A stretch of DNA of 64,000 nucleotides from Firmicutes bacterium UBA7510 (GTDB lineage Bacteria; Bacillota; Clostridia; Tissierellales; Sedimentibacteraceae), in contig DLNM01000020.1 of the NCBI GenBank assembly GCA_002479485.1, forward strand, positions 1-64,000, read 5' to 3'. Both the position numbers and the translations under genes were made by a program. How positions within the stretch are numbered: position 1 is the first letter of the stretch; the number at the start of each line of letters is the position of its first letter. This document shows, piece after piece, positions 52,066 to 61,066 of the stretch. Under the pieces are notes generated by a model, which ran no database searches, was not told where the DNA came from, and worked only from the letters and a program-made list of their open reading frames with translations.

Positions 52066-52776
52066 TTATCCTGCTAACTGCTTTGTGTTTGTTTGTTCTA
52101 CAAATTCCTTAATCTGATTATATCCCCAACCACAGTTTATAAGGCTACTAACAAGCATTTCCATGCTTTCGACTTCTTTTAACTGTTCTGCTGTGAGGTA
52201 ATCCCTTATACTCTCTTTGCCTTTTACTCCGTATTGTTCTTGCAATTCTTTCATGGTTTTTTCAAATAAGACTTTATATATCAATTTAGTATAATTAGGA
52301 TACATAAACTTTTTATTCGGACTATCAGCAACCTTCATCTTTATAGTATCTGTTAAAATGTGTCTCACTAGTACACCTTTTGCTCGTTCTATTTCCCATT
52401 GTTTTTGTAGTTCTCGTTTTTGTTGAACTATTTTAACAAGCATCTGTTCACATGCAATGAAATACTGTCTTGCTTGCTCGCCTTTCTTATTCTTAACTGT
52501 CATAGCAAGTTTTTTAGCAAATGTAGCTGTAAGTTTAAAATCTTTTGACGGTCTGCCACCTTCTGGGTTTTCGTCTTTAAGTACTAAAACTATGTAATCA
52601 ATATTTTTTTCTGCAAATTCATTATCAAGTATATTTGCTTTATACCATTTAGAATAATTTGACTTATCTAATTCTAAAAAGTTATATAAATTTTTAGCAG
52701 TAGTATATCCTTCATTATCTATATTTAATTCTATTTCTATAGGTGTATTATTTGTTGTTTGTACTATTTCGTTCAT
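52066..52776 (-). CDS. Phage antirepressor (AntA/AntB-type)
   Basis: 236 residues. The N-terminal AntA-like domain is recognisable from NEGYTTAKNLYNFLELDKSN, WYKANILDNEF and GGRPSKDFKLTATFAKKLAM with EQARQYFIACEQ. The C-terminal half, around FMYPNYTKLIYKVLF and LTAEQLKEVESMEML, is of a kind seen in other antirepressors. Such proteins inactivate phage repressors. ATG at 52776 has AGAAAGGATTG upstream; a terminator separates it from the large gene that precedes it. Confidence 0.82.
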   Translation of the reverse strand: MNEIVQTTNNTPIEIELNIDNEGYTTAKNLYNFLELDKSNYSKWYKANILDNEFAEKNIDYIVLVLKDENPEGGRPSKDFKLTATFAKKLAMTVKNKKGEQARQYFIACEQMLVKIVQQKRELQKQWEIERAKGVLVRHILTDTIKMKVADSPNKKFMYPNYTKLIYKVLFEKTMKELQEQYGVKGKESIRDYLTAEQLKEVESMEMLVSSLINCGWGYNQIKEFVEQTNTKQLAG

Positions 52777-52812
52777 AAAATCAATCCTTTCTATTGTTTT
52801 ATTTTTTGTATT

Positions 52813-52837
52813 AAAAAAGACGAATTTCTCCGTCTTT
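52813..52837 (-). terminator. Terminator after the 1444-residue gene
   Basis: AAAGACG/CGTCTTT stem with TTTTTT following on the minus strand, just beyond the stop codon. Confidence 0.75.
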
Positions 52838-52839
52838 AT

Positions 52840-55800
52840 CTATCTTTTATTACCAATTATTTTATTTATATCTATGTCGCCTTTTTTCTTTTTATTTATT
52901 ATTTTATTTGTATCTATATTAGGCAAGCTAGGTTCTTTCCATACGTTTTCGCTTATTTCAAACAATTCATATAGATAATTTAGCTTTTTATTATCCGCTT
53001 TTGGTAGAGCCCATTTTATGGCATTGATTTGATTTTTACTTTTAGACAAATATATCGTCTTTCCATCTTTATCTTTGTCACTCTCGGCATTATTTAAAGC
53101 TTTGTATGCTGCTAAAAATTCTTCGTGTGTAATTCCATTTTCTTTGGCTTTTTTATATTGTTCTGTAACTTTACCACCTAAAGATTTGAAACCGCTGTCG
53201 ACATATCTTTTAGCATCTGGCAATGAATATTTTCCGAATGTTGCGCTTTTTAACATATTAGGTAAAGTGGGTTCTGCGGTAAATTGTAGTGTGTCTTTGC
53301 CATCTTTATCTACACCATAACTACCGCCTTTGTATATTACATCTACAGTTTCAACTATTTTTTTTGTTTGCCCTCCTGCCGTTGGTGGGAATATATAATA
53401 AGCTGGTTTTGACAATTCTTTTCCTAACACGCTCAAGGCTTTTTTCTCATTCATTTCTCCTGTTGCCAGTCCTACACCGGCATTTATTAAGTTAGGCAAA
53501 CTCGGCAATGCTGACGAAATGGGTATACGCCCTCCGTCAATTAACGAGCCAGCAAAAGGCAATTCTTGTAATATGTTTTTTCCTGTATCTATAACAGCTT
53601 GACCTTTTTTCTTATCTTCATCTGTAAAATCATCATATGCAGTAGTAAATATATCAATTGGGTCTAATGCGGCACGTCTGCCTGTTATTTTTTCATATAA
53701 TTCATTATACAACCATGCGCCGATAAACATCTTTAAGTACGCGCCAGCTAATTCAGCTATGGCCTTGTTTTTATATTCTCTTGGTACGTCTTTTAAGAAA
53801 TAACCTAATTGATTATTAACCTCTACTTGAAACATTGTAAACAGTTTCATCACTGGATTTTTTTCGTTGAATATAGTTGGCAATGCACCTTTTGAACGGT
53901 CTGCCATTAATCCGGCTGTCCATTTATCGGCGTCTTGCATTGCTTCTGCTTCGCTCATGCCATTGCGCATATTTTCATAATATCTTGCTCTAACAAGAGA
54001 TTCGGAAGTAAAGTCATCTATCCATTGCATTGGAGTAACTAAAGCTCCGCTAACTTTTTGAGTGGTTGTTTTTACTAAAGGCTCGCTACCTCTACGATTA
54101 GTTAAGAATGTACTTTTATCTACCATTCCATCGCCTTGAAAGGCACTTGAAACTGTATCTTTCATTCCATTTAATAGATTGGTTGTTTTTACTCCGCCTA
54201 AAGCTTGGGTTAAAGGTATGAAGTTTGTTAACCAAGAACCGGGATTCAAAGCTACCATATTACTAGCTACACGATTTTCCATAGCTTTGGCAACCTCATA
54301 CATGCCTCTACCTAGTCTGTGTTCCATGTTTCTGTCATTTATATTTTTTTTGCCTGCTAACGTATCTGTGTAGTTTCTTAACTCTGTGACTAAATGTGGT
54401 AATTTTGTCTTGTCTCTTTCAAACAGCTCGTTTATTCTTGCTTGTCTATCCTCTACAGATATATCCTCATTTGCAAGCAAAGTGTCTATTTCTGCCTTTA
54501 TTCCGTCGCTTGAATACTTATATCTTAATTCATTTTCTAGCGCTCTTAGACGTTGTATATCATCTGTGTGATGAATTACATCTGATACCCCCTCTATGTA
54601 TCTGTCAAAACCTTTTACGGCGTCGAAATCAGTCGCATTCGATGTACGTCTTAGAAAATTACCTACCCACTTTTTACCCGGCTTAAATGTATGAGTTAAG
54701 CCTGCAATGTCTGTTGGCAACTCTTGAGTATTTACATTAAAGCCGAGTGTTTTTGCTACCTTACCCAAAAGATTATCTACTGTATCTTCTGTAAAGTGAG
54801 GAAAATAATCTTGCCTATAATCAACAGGAGCATATCCATTTCTTATTAATGAATCATTTGCTTGGCTAATTAAACCATCGTATATACCTCTAAATGTCTG
54901 TACTGCGTTATTAATTTTGTTCAAGTCTGCTCCACTGCTTTTGACAGTATCTTCATTAATCTTTCCCTCTCCTAGCAATTGGACTAATGCTCTCTCGCTT
55001 ACATTCTCAAATATCGGTAGTCCCTGTTCGGTTTGCCTAAATGTTACCTTGTATTTAGCTTTATCGCTTAAATTTAAGGCTTTTATTTTACCCCTATATT
55101 CATTTTTAGTCTTGGTTGATAAGGCTTCATTATCGTGAATTTTAGTGAAATAGGTATCATTTATTTTTTCAGCTTCTGTAGAATCGGGAATTATATCTCT
55201 AAAGTTACGTTCCATAGTTTCGCGTTGATATTGTAAGCCTGTTTTTTTATCTTTCCATGTGTCACTATTTTGTATTAAGTCATTTGCCAATTGTCTGTAA
55301 TTACTTTTAATTTCCTTTTTAGTATTATTTATTGTTCTATCTATATCATTCAAAGGTCTTTTAACATCATACATAGCTTGAATATTTGCTTTTCTAACTG
55401 TGTTAGGTAAATCATCAAACGTAATAGCACCTTTTACAAGTCCATCAAGGAAATGTTTTTCTGTATCTGTTAAACTTCCCTTAGCAACTGCATTATCATA
55501 AGTTTGTTTTAGTAACTTCTTCTGTTTATACAGTTGGTCTATAGGTTTACTTTGCATATCTTCCGTTTGTTCTACAGTGTTATTTTGTGTATTGGGCATT
55601 TGTTCTTGTTCTATAGTTGTTGCCATGTTGCTTATAGGTCTTGTATTTAATTGTGTAGGTTCTGTTGTTTTAAATCTTATTTTTTCTATATAGTCGGTTA
55701 AATTTTCAAAATTTATATCTCCAGCACCCTGAACGTCAAAGCCTTTTTGTGTTTCATAAACTCTATTTTTTCTATTTAAGTTAAAATATCCATAATTAAC

Positions 55801-57174
55801 TAAATTAGTCACTTCTTTTAAAACTTCACTTCTGTTAATATTTGTAACGGAAGAAATTTCATTTACTAGTTCATTTATTGTTGGATTTTCGCCTACCATA
55901 TTTTCGTATTGTCTGGCTATTCTAAAAACCTCTATTGTGTTGTTTGTGGTTTTAGGGGTTGTTTTTGTTTCTTGTACTGTGTTATCATTTCTAGGCTCTA
56001 AATTTGATTTTAAAGGCTCTTTTGTTTCTGTTTGATTTAATATATTACCGTTATCAATTTCAACGTTGTTTAAGCTAGTTTTAGGTTCAAAACTTTGTTC
56101 GATTTCGCTTAATGAAATAGGCTTGTTCATATTTGGTGAAGATGGAGTTTTATTTTCAGTAGGCTTATACTCTGGTAATGACGGTTTTTTATTAAATAAA
56201 GCTTTTCCGCCACCAAACAAACCACCAACACCACCACCTATCATCATGCTATACACTTGTTCCTTTACGTCTCTTGGTGTATTTTCATCAAGAACTAGAT
56301 TTTGATATATTCTTTGTACATCGTATTCAAGTCCTTCCTCTAAGGCTTCTCCTGCGGCATTTTTTAATATTTTTCCTAGAACACTATTGCTTGCTTTAGA
56401 AATATAACTTGCAACATTTTTTGGTACTATAGATAACAATTTTTTCCCTGCTGTACTTGCCAATGCCTTACTAGCTCCACTTGCACCTATTCCTGCTATG
56501 CTTTCAATTCCACCACTTATTAATCCACTACCCAAAGCGTGTAGTCCCGCTTTGTTTTTGTCTATTCCTTTCAGCATATCGTTTTGGAATGTATCTGCAT
56601 AAGTAGTTAATCCTATTGTTAATGGCAAAGGTGCACCAGCTACTAATGTAGGAATTGCCTTTATCCCCATATCTCCGCCAGCTAAAGCAATATCGGTTAT
56701 TACATTTTCAACATTACTATTGCCGGCCTTTAATCTAGTTGTACTTGCATCCTCTTGTTTTTGGATAGCTTGCGTTAAATTAGATATAGGTTTGATGTTT
56801 TTATATTTATTTATAATGTTTTCTTGAGATTTTGGAGTCTGAATATTAGTGCCTAGCTTTTTATTTATCAATGCATTTGTGTCTTTAACGCGCTTTGCAT
56901 TATCAACATCATTTTGCATGACATTGTATGCCGCAACGTCTCCTAATTGCATTAATGTTTTGCCGGCCTTATATCCTAAATTATTTACATACTCTATAGC
57001 TTTCATAGGGAGCGACTGCTTTTTGACAGTCGGCTCCTTGTTTAATTCATTTCTCTTTTGTTCATCTCTAGCCTTATATGCATTTAATACAAATTCTTCT
57101 CTTTTTATTTCGTTTTTCATGTCGGATAATTTATAAGTCTTTCCGACTTCTTTTTTTAGATCACTTAATTTCAT
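52840..57174 (-). CDS. Large virion-associated (probably ejected) phage protein
   Basis: 1444 residues. No enzymatic motif is recognisable. The N-terminal third holds glycine-rich hydrophobic segments (IAGIGASGASKALAS, MMIGGGVGGLFGGG), the middle is coiled and polar, and the region around 1000-1300 (NMVALNPGSWLTNF, FTMFQVEVNNQLGYFLK) resembles the LPD38-type domain of polyvalent and internal virion proteins. Long C-terminal helical tail. Probably part of the ejection apparatus; the assignment is by resemblance. ATG at 57174 follows AGGAGG. Confidence 0.5.
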   Translation of the reverse strand: MKLSDLKKEVGKTYKLSDMKNEIKREEFVLNAYKARDEQKRNELNKEPTVKKQSLPMKAIEYVNNLGYKAGKTLMQLGDVAAYNVMQNDVDNAKRVKDTNALINKKLGTNIQTPKSQENIINKYKNIKPISNLTQAIQKQEDASTTRLKAGNSNVENVITDIALAGGDMGIKAIPTLVAGAPLPLTIGLTTYADTFQNDMLKGIDKNKAGLHALGSGLISGGIESIAGIGASGASKALASTAGKKLLSIVPKNVASYISKASNSVLGKILKNAAGEALEEGLEYDVQRIYQNLVLDENTPRDVKEQVYSMMIGGGVGGLFGGGKALFNKKPSLPEYKPTENKTPSSPNMNKPISLSEIEQSFEPKTSLNNVEIDNGNILNQTETKEPLKSNLEPRNDNTVQETKTTPKTTNNTIEVFRIARQYENMVGENPTINELVNEISSVTNINRSEVLKEVTNLVNYGYFNLNRKNRVYETQKGFDVQGAGDINFENLTDYIEKIRFKTTEPTQLNTRPISNMATTIEQEQMPNTQNNTVEQTEDMQSKPIDQLYKQKKLLKQTYDNAVAKGSLTDTEKHFLDGLVKGAITFDDLPNTVRKANIQAMYDVKRPLNDIDRTINNTKKEIKSNYRQLANDLIQNSDTWKDKKTGLQYQRETMERNFRDIIPDSTEAEKINDTYFTKIHDNEALSTKTKNEYRGKIKALNLSDKAKYKVTFRQTEQGLPIFENVSERALVQLLGEGKINEDTVKSSGADLNKINNAVQTFRGIYDGLISQANDSLIRNGYAPVDYRQDYFPHFTEDTVDNLLGKVAKTLGFNVNTQELPTDIAGLTHTFKPGKKWVGNFLRRTSNATDFDAVKGFDRYIEGVSDVIHHTDDIQRLRALENELRYKYSSDGIKAEIDTLLANEDISVEDRQARINELFERDKTKLPHLVTELRNYTDTLAGKKNINDRNMEHRLGRGMYEVAKAMENRVASNMVALNPGSWLTNFIPLTQALGGVKTTNLLNGMKDTVSSAFQGDGMVDKSTFLTNRRGSEPLVKTTTQKVSGALVTPMQWIDDFTSESLVRARYYENMRNGMSEAEAMQDADKWTAGLMADRSKGALPTIFNEKNPVMKLFTMFQVEVNNQLGYFLKDVPREYKNKAIAELAGAYLKMFIGAWLYNELYEKITGRRAALDPIDIFTTAYDDFTDEDKKKGQAVIDTGKNILQELPFAGSLIDGGRIPISSALPSLPNLINAGVGLATGEMNEKKALSVLGKELSKPAYYIFPPTAGGQTKKIVETVDVIYKGGSYGVDKDGKDTLQFTAEPTLPNMLKSATFGKYSLPDAKRYVDSGFKSLGGKVTEQYKKAKENGITHEEFLAAYKALNNAESDKDKDGKTIYLSKSKNQINAIKWALPKADNKKLNYLYELFEISENVWKEPSLPNIDTNKIINKKKKGDIDINKIIGNKR

Positions 57175-57183
57175 AGCAACCTC

Positions 57184-58791
57184 CTAAGGTTCTATACGAT
57201 ACCCGAACAATCTAGCAAATGTTATAATGTCATCGTCTGGTACTCCTTGCTTAATCATTTCTCTTGCCACTGAATAAACTTCATCTTCTGTAGGGTTTCT
57301 TAATGCTTCTTCTGCTTGCGATAAAAGCTGTCTGTAATATTTCTTAGCAGTTTCATTGTTGAGTTTTGTGTTTTGTGGTTGTGATTTAATTACTGTATCT
57401 ACAGGTAATCCACTATAACCTTGTATTATGTCTAATACTTCTTGTGTCCTTGCGCCGCTTTCATAAGCTTTTAAAGCTGTGTCATATTGAGTTTTATTAT
57501 AAGTCTTAGGCTTTGTTGTTGTACTTGTATTGTTGGCAGCCTTTAAAGCATTGTTATAAGCTTGCTGTTTTAATTGATTTTGCCATTCTTGATTATATCT
57601 ATCGTCATTGATTTTATCTCTGTCTATGTTATAGTTCCACTCTTGATTGTATCTATTATCAGTAACTTGGTCTCTGCCGACATTATAATTCCATTGCTGA
57701 TTGTATCTATCGTCTGCAACCGAATCACGACCTACTTGATAATTATATGCCCTATCTGCATTCATCTGTGCAACTTGCCTGTCTAAGTTAGAACCTAATA
57801 AATCAACTAATCTTAAACCATATTCACTTGCGTTGTTAGCAATGTTTAAATCTCCTGTTGTTTTTAGATTAGATATATCTGTTTCAATTTGATTTAATGC
57901 ATTATTTCCTGCTAGTCTTGTATCGTTTAACACATTCTCGTATGCTGCTCTTTTGTCTAGCATAGAGGATTCTGTTAATCCTCCGGTTAAACCTTGTGAC
58001 TTCATTTGTTGTGTTAAGTTTCTATTACCTAATTGGTCGTTAATATATGCTTGGTTTAATGCCGCATCTGTTTTCTGATTTATTCCTGCTCTCTGTGCGT
58101 TTAGAGTATTTACACCTCTTTCCACAGCTAATCGTTGAGCTTCTGCTGCTTGTCTTTGTGCTTCTAATAAAGCTTGCTGTTGTTGGTCGTACATTTGCTG
58201 ATAAATGTTTCCTACATTATTTGAATTACCATAACTGTTATAAGAATTTGGCAAATCGTTATAATAGTTTCCGCTTGATACATTTACGTTAGCAGGAAGC
58301 CTTCCATTGTATGCCTCACTTGTATATCCATTGGTCGTAGCGCCATTTATTTGCCAACTTTGATTACTTCCGTCTGGGGTTATAACTGTTCCAACTGGTA
58401 GTCCAGTTTCTTGTGTTTTGCCGTTTACTATAGATACTCTCACATTGCCATAGCCGGGAACAAAAGCTGTTGCGTTTCTACTGTCTGCCTTTTGTTGAGA
58501 GTATGCAACTGTGTTACCTGTGTTACCTATTTGTTTTTGAACTTCATCGCCATAACCTTTCGCCCATGCTTCATTTTTATAAGCATTAGTGTTTGTACTA
58601 GTTTTATAACTTCCGTCTAAATTATTTGTATATCCGCTGCCCTCTCTAATTGACTTTGCTCCTGCTGCTGCATTATTCATTGCCGTTTTATCACCGCTTG
58701 CTTTTGCCTGTTCCCATGCATTTGTATACGCATTAATTCTGTCTTGGTCTTCCTTGCTTAATCGTTTTTTATCTTCGGCCGTTAATGCCAT
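57184..58791 (-). CDS. Phage structural protein with tandem 18-residue repeats
   Basis: 535 residues. A Gln- and Asn-rich part with a helical Gln/Ala stretch (QQQQALLEAQRQAAEAQRL, near 205-225) is followed, near 345-405, by about three tandem 18-residue units of the pattern YNQxWNYNxxRDxxxDxR. The C-terminal 110 residues look globular. I recognise no family. Its place between the amidase and the 1444-residue protein suggests an internal or tail protein. ATG at 58791, five bases from the amidase stop. Confidence 0.55.
   Translation of the reverse strand: MALTAEDKKRLSKEDQDRINAYTNAWEQAKASGDKTAMNNAAAGAKSIREGSGYTNNLDGSYKTSTNTNAYKNEAWAKGYGDEVQKQIGNTGNTVAYSQQKADSRNATAFVPGYGNVRVSIVNGKTQETGLPVGTVITPDGSNQSWQINGATTNGYTSEAYNGRLPANVNVSSGNYYNDLPNSYNSYGNSNNVGNIYQQMYDQQQQALLEAQRQAAEAQRLAVERGVNTLNAQRAGINQKTDAALNQAYINDQLGNRNLTQQMKSQGLTGGLTESSMLDKRAAYENVLNDTRLAGNNALNQIETDISNLKTTGDLNIANNASEYGLRLVDLLGSNLDRQVAQMNADRAYNYQVGRDSVADDRYNQQWNYNVGRDQVTDNRYNQEWNYNIDRDKINDDRYNQEWQNQLKQQAYNNALKAANNTSTTTKPKTYNKTQYDTALKAYESGARTQEVLDIIQGYSGLPVDTVIKSQPQNTKLNNETAKKYYRQLLSQAEEALRNPTEDEVYSVAREMIKQGVPDDDIITFARLFGYRIEP
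57590..57755 (-). repeat. 54-bp tandem repeat in the 535-residue protein gene
   Basis: Slightly more than three copies of a 54-bp unit, read from the coding pattern YNQxWNYNxxRDxxxDxR and visible in the DNA as repeated GATTGTATCTATC words. Confidence 0.75.
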
Positions 58792-58795
58792 ATAA

Positions 58796-59458
58796 TCACC
58801 CCTTTATGTAGGTTGCTATTTTAATTATTAGAGTGTCTAAGTTTTTAACTACTTTACAAGCATTTATCCAAAAATCAGGCGAGTTGATTTTTACTTTTTC
58901 AACTAACACTTGTATAGCTTCTTGTATTGTTAATTCTTTCTTTTCCAATCTTTTTTTTACCTCATTTCTAAACATATCCATGTCTTTTCCGTGTAGAGGA
59001 AACCAATGCATAACATCAGCATGATTGCTCGCTATGCCTTTTTTATAAGCCTCTGAATGGCAAATAATGTCCTTTTCTGTAAGGTTAAATTCCTTGCATA
59101 ACATTACGCATAATTCAATTGAGTTCTCCCAAATGGCATTAAAAAAAGACTTATCTTTTAAGTCTTTGGGTTCGCATATTTCAAAACCTATATGAGTATT
59201 ATTTGCACTACCTCCCGCATGCCAACCCCTGCGATTCCATGGAAGATATTGCATTGTGACTTTATCGTCTAAAAAAGCATGAACGCAAGCTTGTCGATTA
59301 ATTTCTCCTTTAGCAAATGACTTGTTCCACCTATCAAACCAATCAAGAGCCATTACTCCTGGAGTAGCTGTTGAGTGTACCATAATACCCTTTGGAATTA
59401 TCTTTTGCCCTGTGTTATAGCAATCATTTCTAGTCATAAACTTTTGAATTACTTGCAT
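58796..59458 (-). CDS. N-acetylmuramoyl-L-alanine amidase (phage endolysin)
   Basis: 220 residues. The Amidase_2 domain has zinc-site residues in GIMVHSTATPGV and HAFLDDKV, and the GSANNTHIGFEICEP and CHSEAYKKG...NHADVMHWFP motifs, with a short C-terminal region. It cuts the MurNAc-L-Ala bond of peptidoglycan to release phage. It overlaps the holin ATG stop by one base (TAATG) and is the usual partner of a holin. Confidence 0.9.
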   Translation of the reverse strand: MQVIQKFMTRNDCYNTGQKIIPKGIMVHSTATPGVMALDWFDRWNKSFAKGEINRQACVHAFLDDKVTMQYLPWNRRGWHAGGSANNTHIGFEICEPKDLKDKSFFNAIWENSIELCVMLCKEFNLTEKDIICHSEAYKKGIASNHADVMHWFPLHGKDMDMFRNEVKKRLEKKELTIQEAIQVLVEKVKINSPDFWINACKVVKNLDTLIIKIATYIKG

Positions 59459-59628
59459 TATTCTCCCTCTTTTCTTCTAGTAAAGAAATAAGTAAAAACC
59501 GCCGATACGGCCATGATAAAAGTTTCATTATCTAATATTTTCAAATATGTAAATACCACTAGAGCAACTGTTAAAATTAAAGTGATTATTGATTTCAAAT
59601 CTATTAATTTTGCAATTTTATCTTTCAT
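59458..59628 (-). CDS. Small membrane protein, second holin candidate
   Basis: 56 residues, too short for common gene finders. Two hydrophobic segments (about 15-31 and 38-50), with a Lys-rich N-terminus and C-terminus KRRKEGE-like. ATG at 59628 has GGAGGCAAGC upstream. It overlaps both the UviB-like gene (11 bases) and the amidase start (TAATG). Its position and topology suggest a holin or spanin-type partner of the amidase. Confidence 0.6.
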   Translation of the reverse strand: MKDKIAKLIDLKSIITLILTVALVVFTYLKILDNETFIMAVSAVFTYFFTRRKEGE

Positions 59629-59830
59629 GCTTGCCTCCTATATTGTTTCTAATCTCTTTGACATTCTCTCTTATTTCATCAACTATATTGAATTTTTTCG
59701 TTAATTCTTCTAACAAATTTTGATACCTTGTTTCTCTTTCGCCTGTTGTTTTAAGTGTATAAATCAATAGCGCAACAAATAATCCATACCCTAAGCCTTG
59801 CGATATAGCAACTTTTAATAGTTCGTCCAT
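59618..59830 (-). CDS. BhlA/UviB-family holin-like protein
   Basis: 70 residues. One hydrophobic helix at about 8-26 (VAISQGLGYGLFVALLIYTL), then a charged amphipathic tail: RYQNLLEELTKKFNIVDEIRENVKEI. This closely follows the BhlA/UviB pattern of small holin-like proteins found next to phage and bacteriocin lysis genes. ATG at 59830 with AAAGGGG upstream. Confidence 0.75.
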   Translation of the reverse strand: MDELLKVAISQGLGYGLFVALLIYTLKTTGERETRYQNLLEELTKKFNIVDEIRENVKEIRNNIGGKHER

Positions 59831-59857
59831 AATTCAATCCCCTTTTTAAAGAATAAA

Positions 59858-59873
59858 GGGGCATTTCTGCCCC
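59858..59873 (-). terminator. Terminator between the 95-residue gene and the holin
   Basis: GGGGCA-GAAA-TGCCCC on the minus strand, followed by TTTATTCTTT. Confidence 0.75.
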
Positions 59874-59876
59874 ATC

Positions 59877-60164
59877 CTAAAAATCTAGTCCTTTTTTCTT
59901 TCTCAATTCTTTTGCTTGTTTGTCTATTTCCTCAACGTCTTTTTCTATTTCTGAATAATTTAGATTTTCCATACCGTCAAAGTTATAACGCAATTCGTTA
60001 GGCTCTGCATATGGATTTATAACTTTTAATTCTTCGTCAGTGTATTTTCTATTTCTTACATGTTGTAAGAGCATATCCTCCGCTATTCCCATATCAACCT
60101 CTTTTTCTATTGCCATTAATTTTATAAAGCCACTGTATTTCTTTGCAAATTCCTTTTTATTCAT
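59877..60164 (-). CDS. Phage hypothetical protein
   Basis: 95 residues, Lys- and Glu-rich, with a helical N-terminus (KEFAKKYSGFIKLMAIEKE) and a long acidic/basic C-terminal helix. I do not recognise it. ATG at 60164 with GGAGG upstream. It lies between the lysis genes and the plus-strand cassette. Confidence 0.5.
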   Translation of the reverse strand: MNKKEFAKKYSGFIKLMAIEKEVDMGIAEDMLLQHVRNRKYTDEELKVINPYAEPNELRYNFDGMENLNYSEIEKDVEEIDKQAKELRKKKGLDF

Positions 60165-60193
60165 TGTTTTTGCCTCCTATTATATAATTAAAA

Positions 60194-60211
60194 AAGAGCC
60201 GTTAAGCTCTT
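60194..60211 (-). terminator. Terminator of minus-strand transcripts between the cassette and the 95-residue gene
   Basis: AAGAGC/GCTCTT stem with TTTTTT following on the minus strand. Confidence 0.7.
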
Positions 60212-60244
60212 ATTTTTTAAATTTGATATTACATTATTTTCATA

Positions 60245-60273
60245 TTTACAATCGAACGTATGTTTGTTATAAT
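60245..60273 (+). promoter_or_regulatory. Plus-strand promoter with LexA-type box
   Basis: TTTACA (60245-60250) and TATAAT (60268-60273), 17-base spacer. The spacer contains CGAACGTATGTTTG (60253-60266), one base off the Gram-positive LexA box pattern CGAAC-N4-GTTCG. LexA bound there would cover both promoter elements. Confidence 0.7.
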
Positions 60274-60293
60274 CCAATCAAGGAGATGATTGC

Positions 60294-60536
60294 ATGAAAA
60301 TTGTAAATGAAAACATAAAAGTTTTAGCCTCTTTTGGCAGAGATGGTGCAATAATTCCTCTGCGATTTAAAAGAGAAGATGATAAAACCATTCAAATTGA
60401 TAAAGTTGTTAAAATTCACGATGAACACCTCGCAGGAAATCACCGTAAAGTTTTTACTTGTTTACAAAGAGGGAAAGACCTTTATGAAATCAAATACGAG
60501 ATTGACACACAAAAGTGGTATCTATTTAAAATATAG
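60294..60536 (+). CDS. Small SOS-regulated protein (moron candidate)
   Basis: 80 residues. Its pattern, VLASFGRDGAIIPLRF, then QIDKVVKIHDE and VFTCLQRGKDLYEIKYEID with KWYLFKI, resembles small proteins often found beside SOS-induced DNA polymerase genes; the function is unknown. It is the only plus-strand gene in the prophage, with AAGGAG nine bases before ATG and its own promoter, LexA-type box and terminator. This is the classic form of a phage moron. Confidence 0.7.
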   Translation: MKIVNENIKVLASFGRDGAIIPLRFKREDDKTIQIDKVVKIHDEHLAGNHRKVFTCLQRGKDLYEIKYEIDTQKWYLFKI

Positions 60537-60542
60537 ATACCA
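60516..60542 (+). terminator. Terminator of the plus-strand cassette
   Basis: TGGTATCTAT...ATAGATACCA, a perfect 10-bp stem that overlaps the last codons of the gene, followed by TTTAT. Confidence 0.7.
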
Positions 60543-60573
60543 TTTATCATCATCGCTTTTGTCCGTAATTTGT

Positions 60574-60696
60574 TTATAATGCGGACATTATCTCTTGTTT
60601 TTCTATCTCTGTTATCATTTTAGCACTAACAAATATATCCAAGTCAGTTGATGTATATAAACCCATCACATAGTATTCTTTGATATAACTAAACAT
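60574..60696 (-). CDS. xkdX: XkdX-family phage protein
   Basis: 40 residues. It begins MFSYIKEYYVMGLYTSTDLD and has the XkdX pattern (FxYIKxYYxMGLYTxxDL...FVxAKMIT). XkdX proteins lie after tail-fibre genes of Firmicute phages and their role is unknown. ATG at 60696 with GGAGG upstream; the start overlaps the end of the 122-residue gene. Confidence 0.85.
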   Translation of the reverse strand: MFSYIKEYYVMGLYTSTDLDIFVSAKMITEIEKQEIMSAL

Positions 60697-61057
60697 TTGT
60701 AGTACCTCCTTTTAACTTTGCTATCTCTAGTAGTAATTGAGAATTTAAAGCCTTTTGATTGTTTATCTCAGCTTTCATACTTGCATTATCTATTAGTAAC
60801 TGTGCGTTTAAAGTGTCTTGTTGAGATGGTTGTGATTTAGGTTGGTTTGCTTCCCATTCTGCTATTTCCTCTGCTGTTGCAGTTTCTACCCATGTATTAT
60901 CTACCCTTTGTGGTTTAAGCATTGTATTAGCAATTTGCCAATCATCTGTAATTACTTGCTCTCCATCTTTCAAAGTGTAAAATTGAGGATTATTATTATC
61001 ATTCAAAGCAACAAATTCTGTTTTAAATCCTTGTTGATTTATTACAATTCCAAACAT
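60689..61057 (-). CDS. Phage tail-associated protein, function unknown
   Basis: 122 residues. The first part (FGIVINQQGFKTEFV, FYTLKDGEQVITDDW) and the ETATAEEIAEWEANQP link followed by a coiled C-terminal helix resemble small proteins between tail fibre and XkdX genes, possibly assembly or base-plate related. ATG at 61057 with GGAGG upstream. Confidence 0.55.
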   Translation of the reverse strand: MFGIVINQQGFKTEFVALNDNNNPQFYTLKDGEQVITDDWQIANTMLKPQRVDNTWVETATAEEIAEWEANQPKSQPSQQDTLNAQLLIDNASMKAEINNQKALNSQLLLEIAKLKGGTTNV

Positions 61058-61066
61058 ATTAACCTC

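Noticed and set aside
57590..57755. Possible CRISPR-like repeat array
   Set aside because: The repeats are contiguous, in frame with the protein and without variable spacers, so they are coding tandem repeats.
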